A DNA stretch of 64,000 nt from Trametes villosa (taxonomy: Eukaryota > Basidiomycota > Agaricomycetes > Polyporales > Polyporaceae), in the NCBI GenBank assembly GCA_002964805.2, contig PUDQ02000001.1:2814001-2878000 (forward strand), given 5' to 3'. The position numbers and the translations under genes are program-made. Positions 35,778-44,920 of this stretch are shown piece by piece. The notes under the pieces are model-generated. The model worked only from the letters and a program-made list of their open reading frames with translations. It had not been told where the DNA came from and searched no databases. Position 1 is the stretch's first letter. Each line of letters opens with the position of its first letter.

Positions 35778-36975
35778 ATGTCTCGCTCCCGTTCCGCGTC
35801 TCCTTCCAGCCCAAACAAACGTGCCAGAGTTGCCGCCGGAGAGCCAGGCGCCCTTGAAATGGCTTCAGGCTCTAACGGCGAGGGCGAGTCGAGCTCGCGC
35901 GCCGCGCTCACGCTGGACGCCGACTTCTGGCTCGAAGACGGGAACATCGTGGTCGTCGCTGAGAACTCCGCGTTCCGCGTGCACAAGAGCGTGCTCGCGC
36001 GCCGCTCCGAAGTTTTCAGCGGGCTGTTCGCGGTGCCCCAGCCGGAGAACGAGGCGGACGTCGAGAAGGTGCACGGCTGCCCGCTGGTGCGCGTCCAGGA
36101 CTCCGCGCACGACTTCAAACACTTCCTTCGGGCGTTGTATGATGGGATAGAGTGGGGGTTTGTGCTCTCACTCTACCGTGATCGACGCCGGGACTGACTG
36201 CGGGCCCTCACTCAGCGCACAGTACACCCAGGGTGACTCGGAAGAGCCGAAGGTACAATTCAGCGCCCTCGCTGCGCTCCTCCGTCTGAGCCACAAGTAC
36301 GAAGTAACCCACATCCGGGAGGCGGCCGTCCAGCGCCTGAAGCCAGTCTTCACAAACAATTTCGCGACCTGGACGGCGTTCGAGGCGCAGACAAAACGCT
36401 ACCCGGTCGACATCGCGCCCGGCGAGCACATTGAGGCGTTCAACCTTCTCCGCGCGTGTGGCTATGACGAGATGCTGCCCGTCGCGCTGCACATGTGCAC
36501 CAAGCTCGATACGCACCTTCTTCTCCACGGGGCGACGCGTGCCGACGGGACGCGGGAGACGCTGGCCATGGACGACCTCGAGCGATGCCTTGTCGCGCGC
36601 ACAGAGCTCGAAGCGCGGAGCGCCGCGTTCAACCACTATATCAAGGACTTTGCCCATCACAGGAGGCCGCGATGCACCGGAAACCAGAACCAGAGGTGTC
36701 CCGAGGCGTTTAGCTTGGCGTGGACAGTGGCAGCGGGTGCCCGCGAGGCGAATGGCGCAAGCGGCGAAATTGGGAGGCGACGCCTTTTTGTCAGGTACCT
36801 GCGGCTCCAAGCCATTAGTGTCCAGAACACACCAAACGCCCGAAGAATATGCGACGTCTGCCTTGGGCATATCACGTCGAACGAGCAGCAGTTCGTCCGA
36901 AAAATGTGGGACGATCTTCCGACGATCATGGGCCTGCAGGTCTCCCAGGGGCCTCCAGGGGCAGCCGCGCCGTGA
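35778..36975 (+). CDS. BTB/POZ domain protein C
   Basis: A BTB/POZ protein of 377 residues from exons 35778-36151 and 36216-36975. The intron falls after YDGI in phase 2 as in its paralogues, although the donor (GTGGGG) is weak. The start MSRSRSASPSSPNKRARVA resembles that of BTB gene B, and the BTB domain is nearly the same: DFWLEDGNIVVVAENSAFRV, then HKSVLARRSEVFSGLFAVPQ. The C-terminal half has RLSHKYEVTHIREAAVQRLK, a C-x7-C pair (CTGNQNQRC), a C-x2-C pair (CDVC) and MWDDLPTIMG. An upstream in-frame Met at 35625 would add a stretch not shared by the family, so 35778 is preferred. Function is unknown. Confidence 0.85.
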
Positions 36976-37363
36976 AGGTTCGTACACTGATGCACATCAA
37001 AAAGTCTGCTCACTCTGCTTGCTTTGCCGTTTTTACAGCTTTGCGCGGGCATGTAGTTCGTGACATTCGAAATATGGTCCCCAGGTGGTGGAGCACGTAC
37101 ATTCGTTCAATATGCCGCAACGTGCACCAAATCTACTTCTCGTCCGCTACTTGGATAGGCTACCGCGTTTCTGCAATATGGTAGTAATATCGATGTAATC
37201 ATGTAGGGGGTCGCGTATGTCAAGTCAAGTCAATTACATTACGTACTGCTCTATCATAGGTGACACTGAGTGCCGGTGACTACTCTGCGCTTCCCGCTGA
37301 GTCCGCGCATTTCCCTCGAGCTCTCTCTCTCCCACTAGTCGCGCTTGCCAGGCTCTGCGTAAC
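36976..37363. other. Spacer between BTB genes C and D
   Basis: About 390 bp holding the C terminator and the D promoter. A pyrimidine-rich CTCTCTCTCT run at 37320-37332 sits just before the D start. Nothing else is recognised. Confidence 0.4.
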
Positions 37364-38472
37364 ATGTCCGACATGCCCGAAGAGAGCCCTTCGCCTAGCT
37401 TACGGCCCAACAAACGCACGCGGGGCCTAAGTGACGTTTATAGTAGCGGGTGCAACGCTTTCTTCAACGACGTGTCACTGTGGTTCAGAGACGGGAACGT
37501 CGTCCTTCTCGCAGGAGACGTAGCATTTCGCGTTCACCAAGGCGTCCTTTCCCGTCACTCCGAAACCTTTCGCGGGCTTTTCACGATACCCCAACCGGAC
37601 GACGCGCACGGGGACGAGACGGTCGACGGGTGTCCGCTCATACCCGTCCATGACTCGGCGCATGACTTCAAACACTTGCTGCATGCCCTGTATGACGGGC
37701 TAGAGTAAGCATGCACTCTCATCTGTGGGAATCCTGCCGGTTAACATTAGTATTGCATCTTGCTAGCACGTACGTGCATTCACGAGGGCCGATCAAGTTC
37801 GGGACTTTAGCGGCCCTCATGCGTCTCAGCCACAAATATCAGATCGACCGGATTCATGCAGCTACCCTCGATCTCGTGAAGACGATCGTCCCTTTCGACT
37901 TCAAAACTTGGCAACACCGCGAGGGCAAGCGCGAAAGCAGCTCTGCCGCCGTCAAGTTCAAGGACACCGATGCCATTGAAGCGTACAACCTTCTGCGAAT
38001 CTGCGGCCGAGCTGAGCTGCTTCCTCCAGCACTGTATATGTGCTGCGCAGTTGAGGTACGCCTTCTCTTACGAGGCGTCACCCGCGCGGACGGCACACTG
38101 GAGAAGCTATCGGACGGCGACCTCGAGCGGTGTCTCGTTGCAAGGGACGCTTTGACACTGCGTAACGCAACCCTCAACCGCTCCGTCTTCAACCTCGGAA
38201 ATCCCTCTCGAGAGCCTTGCCGCGCACCTAAGGTCTGCCTCGCAAACATGCACAAAGTGGGCGCGACGGCGGGCCTGGGGACCCTCCACGAGACTGAAGC
38301 CCGTCGCGCATTCCAACGCCTTCTCACCATTGCTTCTGCACCTGCCATTTGCGAACCCTGTGTAGCCTTCATACACTCTAATCGTGCCAAGTTCCTCGAA
38401 GGCCTATGGCGCGACCTTCCCCAGATCCTCGATCTTCCTGTCTCAAACTGGCCTCCCGCAACTACCGCCTGA
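37364..38472 (+). CDS. BTB/POZ domain protein D
   Basis: A BTB/POZ protein of 348 residues from exons 37364-37704 and 37767-38472 (GTAAGC donor, CTAG acceptor, phase 2). The start MSDMPEESPSPSLRPNKRTR is followed by the BTB domain (SLWFRDGNVVLLAGDVAFRV, HQGVLSRHSETFRGLFTIPQ, DSAHDFKHLLHALYDGLD). The second exon opens with THVHS-like residues and GPIKFGTLAALMRLSHKYQI, then DAIEAYNLLRICGRAELL, VEVRLLLRGVTRADGTLEKL, a C-x5-C pair (CRAPKVC), a C-x2-C pair (CEPC) and LPQILDLPVSNWPPATTA. It is the closest relative of BTB gene A on the other side of the block. Function is unknown. Confidence 0.87.
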
Positions 38473-38782
38473 AGTAGGCTCACGCGCGGCGCGACGCGTG
38501 AGTTGATATTTAACCTTTGTGTACCTTGCAGCTGATGATGTCTGCATTTTACTTAGTTGTCTCTGCATGGTTCATGGGTTGGCTCGAGGATACAGAGTCA
38601 GACGGCGGAAGGACGGGTGCAGTTGGTAATGTTGATCATGTCATAGTCACGTATATCTTGCTGGATATCTACGGCCTAACCAGCACTCGGGGCTAGGATT
38701 CTCACAAATGCAGCCATGTTGCAAGAGTGAACACCTACGGCATGTTTCATGACACCAGGGGGGGAGGCAAAAACGCAAAATG

Positions 38783-38862
38783 TGAACCCTTCCCGGATTG
38801 AACGGACGACCTTGAGGATATCCCTGCTGGAATCTCATGCGCTACCACTGTGCCAAGGGTTC
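38783..38862 (-). tRNA. tRNA-Trp (CCA), 8 nt intron, slightly degenerate
   Basis: Same sequence family as the copy at 25726. On the minus strand the acceptor stem GAACCCT/AGGGTTC and the anticodon loop TTCCAG are intact, and the extra bases after position 37 are CAGGGATA. It differs at a few sites: the T loop reads TTCAATC and the T stem has a G-A mismatch at its base (GTCCG with CGGGA). It may be a less active copy. A run of T follows (TTTTGCGTTTTTG). It is oriented away from BTB gene D. Confidence 0.75.
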
Positions 38863-39009
38863 TTCGTGGGAATGTTGCTTTGCTGTTCCTCCGCTCCTGC
38901 CCCCATGGCTAAGCGTTCTAGACAACAGCAGAGATGTACACGCCTAAGTACGTCCGCGAGAGGAATTGTGCGGAATTTGCGGGGAATGTCATATCGCCGA
39001 CATGTGTAC

Positions 39010-39089
39010 GAACCCTTGGCACAGTGGTAGCGCGTGAGATTCCAGCAGGGGCATCCTCAAGGTCGTCCGTTCGATCCGGGCAGGGTTCA
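39010..39089 (+). tRNA. tRNA-Trp (CCA), 8 nt intron
   Basis: Acceptor, D and T arms are the same as in the copy at 25726. The insertion after position 37 is CAGGGGCA. The discriminator is A at 39089 and a TTTT run follows within a few bases. It is divergent from the copy at 38783-38862, about 150 bp away. Confidence 0.85.
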
Positions 39090-39265
39090 ATTTTGAGTGT
39101 TCGGCATATGTTTTTCTCCCCTAATACACAGGACTAAAAGCTTCTTCAAGAGCAATCCCTGCTTTTCATTGCATCTGCAGTGGACAGGATGAGCTGTTTT
39201 ATGTCCGAAGGATTGAGCTAATGGCCTCAACAGCCATGTACCAATGTGGGACTTCGGTGTCATCG

Positions 39266-39356
39266 TCTCTGTTAGTATATCGGTTAGTACACGCGCCTGT
39301 CACTTGTCTCTGCAAGCTGTCCGCGCGAAAGCGGGGTTCGACTCCCCGACAGAGAG
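39266..39356 (+). tRNA. tRNA-Asp (GTC), 19 nt intron
   Basis: Acceptor TCTCTGT pairs with ACAGAGA and the discriminator is G. The D arm has GTAT and GTAC sides around ATCGGTTA. The anticodon stem CGCGC pairs with GCGCG once a 19 nt intron (CTTGTCTCTGCAAGCTGTC) is removed after position 37. The loop CTGTCAC gives the anticodon GTC. The T arm CGGGG-TTCGACT-CCCCG is perfect. A TTTTT terminator follows directly. Confidence 0.9.
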
Positions 39357-39853
39357 TTTTTGTCCCTCTTTCTGCCTCGCCTTTTGAGGATGCGGGCACT
39401 TGGAAAGAAACCCCGCGAGGACTGCTGTCCCACACGATACGATTTTGCCGGTGTGCTTGAGGGCGGTGGCGAGCATTGTATGTAAATCATGAGGTGTTAA
39501 ACATATGCACCTGAGCTACGTCAATAACATGTATTACGGGTGCGGCGGTATGTGCCGAAACAGCATCTCGACCGGTATCGCCCAGCGAGAATTCCAAGTG
39601 AAGGGTGGCATATTGAAACATGTAGGAGCTCATACAGTGGTTCATACAGGAGCCTGCCAATGGAGACTACGGCAAGCATCAATAGGCTGGTGTTACACGA
39701 CCGTCATGGGACAGAGGTCGATGAGGAGGGGATGCGATAGATATGCTGTAAATAGCAAGTGCGACGGAGCGGGGGGTGCCCTGGGATTGTGGTCAGCACA
39801 TCCACGCTCGCTAATTGGGGTGTCCGACAAAGTCCTCACCTAGACCAGCAGGG
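39357..39853. other. Spacer right of tRNA-Asp
   Basis: About 500 bp without a supported gene. A plus-strand frame at 39505-39843 (112 codons) has no domain and overlaps other frames. Confidence 0.35.
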
Positions 39854-40587
39854 TCACGCCCACAGGGTGAGTTTCGTGAAGTCGACACCGCCTCGTCCAT
39901 TAGGGTGGGCCACGAACAACGCGCCCAGCCGCGTGGCTGCACGCACCCTAGTCAGCACTGTTCATCTCGCCCATGAGAACGGGATAACGACGTACCGTCC
40001 TGCACGCCGGATTCCTTACACGGCACGGTCGCGAGGCCCGCGGCGCGCAGTGCAGTCATCACCTGCCCGTACGTCCCGCGGAAGAGCGAGCCGGGCACGC
40101 CGTCGCGCTCGACGTTCTCCGAGCGGATACTGCTGATCGACATGCGCCCGCGCGCCGCCGCATCAAGCGGGTCCGCGCGCTCTGAGCCTGGGGAGCTGTC
40201 CATGCCCGCGGCGAGCACGGCCTTCGCGATGCGGTACTTGAGCCGCGCGAGGCGCGCCTCGGAGAGCTTGCACGGCGGGTGCGCGAGCTGCGAGGCGAAG
40301 CGGATGTACAGCCCGTGGTCCTCGGGACACTCCGCCTCGGCGGCAGGCGCAGCGAGGGTCTCGGAGGACGCGGTCGCAGCGAGGGTCCAGTCCGAGGCGA
40401 GGGTGCTCCTGCTTGGGGTGGGCCGGAGGCTGAGGGAGGGGCGCGACTCCGAGGCGTCGTCCCGGCGGGAGGCGAGGGTGCGGGTGGACGACCGGGAGCT
40501 GGAGCGGGCGCGCGAGCGGAAGGCGACGTTTGCGAACTCGACGAGGTAGGGGATGCCGAGGGCGTTGAAGCGGATTTCGGGGGCCAT
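39854..40587 (-). CDS. Unknown fungal protein, two exons
   Basis: A 224-residue product from minus-strand exons 40587-39996 and 39936-39854. The intron has a GTACGT donor and a GCAG acceptor, and joining them keeps frame to the stop at 39854. The start MAPEIRFNALGIPYLVEFAN looks like a folded N-terminus and is followed by an Arg/Ser-rich stretch (residues about 23-75). Then comes a conserved-looking helical part (LYIRFASQLAHPPCKLSEAR, LKYRIAKAVLAAG) and a C-terminus reading RLGALFVAHPNGRGGVDFTK. I recognise no family. An in-frame extension up to 40935 exists but its composition is unlike protein, so the start at 40587 is preferred. Confidence 0.55.
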
Positions 40588-41121
40588 GACGGGTGTGGAG
40601 GTGGGTATACGTCCAATACCAGATTGAATGCCGGGGATGGTAGATGATGGCGCGATGATGAATCGTCGAAGGCCCGCGAAGATGCCGGGCGGGCGTATAT
40701 GTATGGACGAGCGGCGACCTTGTGGCGGACACGTTCGTCCGCGTGCGTTGAGGGTCCTCGCTGAAGGGCCTGCGCACTCGAATGGGGTTCTCAGCAGATT
40801 GCGCGTCGAGATCCTGAGCGCGCCACGGGACATGCTAGTGCGGTGCTGCAGGCGAGAACGAATTCGAAGCTGGGGCGGCCACAGTAGCAGAAGCGGATGA
40901 AGTTCATCTGCTGGACACATTGCTTTGGCGGCCATTCAGTCTAGGGAGGAAGCGCGAAACAGGGCCGGCTACCGTTCGTAGTCCTGATAAGTGGAGTGCG
41001 AATCCAAACTCGCCGCGCAGGGATGCGCCGCGCACGGCTGTGTGAGGCAGGCCTGATAACATGAGTCGTCAGGTGGCCGAGCGAAGGGCGAATCCTTGGG
41101 TGTTTTCACGCGAGAGAAGGG
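40588..41121. other. Spacer between two unknown minus-strand genes
   Basis: About 530 bp forming the upstream region of the gene ending at 39854 and the 3' flank of the gene that starts near 42411. Nothing specific recognised. Confidence 0.35.
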
Positions 41122-42411
41122 CTACGTCAGCTGCTCGAAGGACGCGATGTCAGTGAAATGAACCGCAAGAACGCCCAGCCCACCCAAAGAACGCGGAAAC
41201 AATGTGGGAGCGGGCTGTACGGACCACGGGCGGTGCGCTGGGGAGAGCGTCGGTATCCGACGTTCCTCGCTAAAGCGTGCAACGATTTGTGGGGTGGCTG
41301 GTTGTGCATCCTGGCTCACAGCACTACCAGAAGGCCCTTGTGAAAGACGTGTACGCGGTGTTGTGTCCCACAGGGTCCTGGGGGATGGTGGAAGAGAACA
41401 GGGATGTGTGACGGAGCGCTCGTGGCGGACGGAGAACCAGCGCCAAATGCGGCCCGTGAAACCGATGCTGTCGTCGATCCGCAGAGCTCAGGCTGCTCGT
41501 TCCCGACGGCCACCATGTACCTCCAGAAGCCCTTCTGTCTACGACTGCTGTTCTTCGACGCAGGAGTCCGCATCGAGCTCCGAGCAGTATCTGGAGTCTG
41601 CGAGATCGTTCGACGTTCAGTCGCCGGGAGCATTCTGGGGGAACGTCGCGCTCGAAAATGTTCATATCGTACAGATACTCGTACAACGTGCAAGCCTCGC
41701 AGAAGCCACACACACGCCTGTCCTCGCGGGGTTCGCTGTCGTCCTGTCGGGTCCGCTATATCTCTGCACCTGGGAACGGGCCCGGCCTCGATCTCCTGCC
41801 CTGACCGCCTATGTTTGTCCTCTTCGCCCGCTGTCTTCTCTCCGACGCTGGCTCGGCGCTCCCAGGGACATGATCTGGTCGATGAGCGACGGCCGCCTCT
41901 GCTTCCGGATGGATGGCATTGGAGCCTGTGTTGCGCTGCTCGTACCTCGCTCGGGACGCTGCAAGGACCTGCCACTGCTCACCTTGTTCTCCTCAGGCTC
42001 AGCCCTGCGCGGGTTCGCTACCTCCAGGGGGACAGGGTATCCGGAACCGGGCGGGCTTTGCGGGAATGGCATGCTCGCTCGCCGCGAGCGGGAGTCATAG
42101 CGGGGTCGTTGCGTCTGCGACATGCTGGCGGGCGGGAGGGCGTGGCCCGAGGGTGTGATCAAGGGAGGCGCGACCGGCGACTTATAGTAGCTCTCCTCGG
42201 ACGAGGATGTAGTGCGATACGAGGAGGATGTCTGGATAGATGCCCGGGGCGATGGTGGACGGGCGTGCTCGTAGGACTGTTCAGCCTGCGCCTGCACCCA
42301 GAGAGCAGTGCGGTCGTGTGAAGAGAGCTCTGGGGGGCTGGAGTCGCGGGGCATGGGCGCAGCGTGGGGCGTGGTGGGCAGAGGCGATCCCAGCGTGAGC
42401 GTCGTGTGCAC
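41122..42411 (-). CDS. Unknown Ser/Pro-rich protein, multi-exon model
   Basis: A tentative multi-exon gene. The N-terminal exon (from Met at 42411) encodes a Ser/Pro-rich, probably disordered stretch (MHTTLTLGSPLPTTPHAAPM...). A GTGAGC...CACAG intron then joins it to KQRRPSLIDQIMSLG. Further exons appear to encode a Cys-containing piece (RRVCGFCEACTLYEYLYDMN), which splices through a 47 nt intron to TPDTARSSMRTPASKNSSR. A last intron (GTACAT...GACAG) leads to FTGRIWRWFSVRHERSV and a tail that stops at 41122. The join between the second and third pieces could not be fixed, so boundaries are approximate. I know no family with this layout. Confidence 0.4.
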
Positions 42412-43143
42412 GGGGTGCGGGAGGGGCGTCGCCGCGTCCGGACGAGGGTCTTATAGCCCGCGTCGATCTGCACGAATCCGGCAACGTCCAAGGACGGGCA
42501 CGCAGAATGGGGTTTCTTCGCAGGCGCGCCCCGGCAGCAGTCTGCGCGTCCGCCCATGTGCCCGCGCGCCCCGCAATTGTCTTGGAGCGAGTGGGAGCGC
42601 GGTTGTTAGGCGAGAGCTCGCTCGGAATGGCTCCAGCTTCCCTCGCCCCCCGCGCCAGCCTAGAAGAGCCCGGGGCAGACCGAGCGAGCCGTCTCCGTTC
42701 ATCCAGCGTTCATCGATCCATCGCCCACCCTCGAGTCGAGCCTGTCCGCTGCCCGCGCGCCCTTGCGCTAAAACAGACCCGGGAAGATCCCCATTTCCGG
42801 TCGTCCGCGTGGCTGTGCCGCACTTTATCGTGCGCCACATCGGGCCTCCTTCCGGTGCCTCCTTCAAAGTTGCACATGAATCCTTCAAGGGCCTATAGAT
42901 ATCCTTATTGTGAAGCGCAAACATTGACATCTTAAAAGCATCGACTATACGTATTCAACGAGGCTGGCTGACACCAAGAATTCATCGAGGTACCGGAATA
43001 TATCGAATCAGAGGCTGTCTAGACTCTATCCAGATTCCGGACAGAGATAATGACTCCCCCTGAGAGTCGCCACGAAGATATCACGATATCACCTTCATGA
43101 ACACCTCCCACGCTCTTACTTTGGCTGTAACCAATACAGCACC
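42412..43143. promoter_or_regulatory. Divergent region upstream of D-amino-acid oxidase
   Basis: About 730 bp between a minus-strand gene and a plus-strand gene that start away from each other. No TATA box stands out. Frames between 42451 and 42935 overlap on both strands and have no domain support. Confidence 0.4.
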
Positions 43144-44702
43144 ATGTCTGCCGAAAGTGCCCAGCAAGCAACGACCCAGGTGGTCATCCTAGGTGCGGGC
43201 GTCATCGGCCTCACCGTCGCCCACATCCTCTCCGGGGATGCCCGGTACAAGATCAAGGTCGTGGCTCGGGACATGCCCGAAGACATGGACTCGCAGGCGT
43301 TCGCGTCTCCCTGGGCGGTAAGTGCGCAGCGCACAGCTCCCGCACCCCACCGGCTCACCTCTGCGACGTTAATCTCACCTTCGCCGCGCACACAGGGCGC
43401 GAACTGGTCCCCCATGGGCGAATACAACGAACGCATCTACAAATGGGAGAAGGCCACCTTGTGCGTGCCCCGCACCGCATGTGCGGCACCTACATGAACG
43501 CTAATGACACCCCGGGCACAGTGACAAACTCTGGGACCTGATTCCCTCCGGGCTGGCCATCGTGAGTCCGGCCGGCAGCACCGTCCCGCGTGGGCGCAGC
43601 CCATACAGCGAACTCACCTGCGCACCGCGTGCTAGGCATCTCCGTCGCGCGTCTTCTACGACGCCGGCGCGGACCTCGGCGCGCTGTGGTACAAGACCCT
43701 CGTGCGCGACGTGAGTCTCCCCGCAGGCCTCTTCCGTGACACCGACTCACCGTGCGTACTACCGCCAGTTCCGCGTCCTGGGCAGTGATGAGCTCCCGGA
43801 GGGCACGCACGCCGGCGTCGGCTTCCAGACAGTCTCCGTGTGGCCGCAGGCGTACCTCCCGTGGCTCAAATCGGAGCTTGTCGCTCGCGGCGTCGAGTTC
43901 GTCCGTAGGCGCGTCGCCACGCTCGGCGAGGCTGCCGCGCTCGCGGGGCCCAACGGTGTTCTCGTCAACGCCACCGGCCTAGGTGCGTACGTATACAACG
44001 TGGCCACCGTACTGCGCGGTGGCGGAGAAGGGCGACTGACTGACTGGGTTGTCCCGCAGGCGCGCGCTCCCTCATCGGCCTGGAGGACAAGGACGTGTAC
44101 CCGATCCGCGGGCAGACGATCGTAATCTCCAACGCGAACGTGCGCGAGTTCATGTGCACCGAGCTCAGTACGCACCCTCCTACCCTCTCTCGCGCCCCTC
44201 TCACCCTCACACGCCCCTGTGCAGCACGCGCAGAGGACGGGAACGCGACGTACATCATCCCGCGCCCCGCGCCCGACGGCGGGTGGACGACGATCCTCGG
44301 CGGCAAGTACCAGAAGGACAACTGGGACACGTCCTTCAGCGCCGCGGACGCGCAGGGCATCCTCGACCGCTGCGCCGCCCTCGCGCCCGCGATCAGGAGC
44401 CCCGAGACGCGCATCCTTCGCCACAACGTCGGCCTGCGCCCCGCGCGCCGCGGCGGCCCGCGCGTGGAGGCGGAGAAGCTCGAGCTGCCGCTGAAGAGCG
44501 CGTTGATCGAGGAGGAGCTCCCGGAGGAGAAGGGGGCTGTGTTGCTGGTGCATGCGTATGGTTTCGGGTGAGTATCATATCATGTTGAGAAAGTTTGGGG
44601 GTCTTACCTTGATTCAGACCGGCTGGGTATCAGATGTCTTGGGGTGCCGCCGAGGAGGTCGCCTCGCTGGTCGACTCACATGTCAGTCCGAATGAAGCCT
44701 AA
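43144..44702 (+). CDS. D-amino-acid oxidase (FAD-dependent)
   Basis: An FAD-dependent oxidase that converts D-amino acids to keto acids, ammonia and hydrogen peroxide. The start at 43144 gives [12 protein letters not shown], then the dinucleotide-binding motif [17 protein letters not shown]. Conserved pieces follow in separate exons: [65 protein letters not shown] and, at the C-terminal side, [35 protein letters not shown] and [14 protein letters not shown]. At least seven short introns interrupt the gene. The C-terminus reads SPNEA, so there is no SKL-type peroxisome signal, unlike many fungal members. This may mean a cytosolic enzyme, or an unrecognised extra 3' exon. Confidence 0.9.
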
Positions 44703-44920
44703 CGAGTGCCCCGCAGCGGAAGACGGCGGAAACAATGGAAGACGTACTTATACCGGTGTACTCAGCAGTGCAACCTCAACAGACTACAAGATGGAATGAG
44801 AGTATGAACGTATGCATGCGATTGCGAAAACACGACGGATGGGTAATAAACATACGGACGGCTAACAGTACATGGTGGTGTAAGATAACGGGTCGTGAAC
44901 CTCAAAGGGAGTGGGGAGCG

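Larger units (their letters stand above)
38473..39265. other. Spacer holding two tRNA-Trp genes
   Basis: Besides the tRNA genes at 38783-38862 and 39010-39089, no protein gene is supported. The region is the right edge of the mirrored BTB block. Confidence 0.4.
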
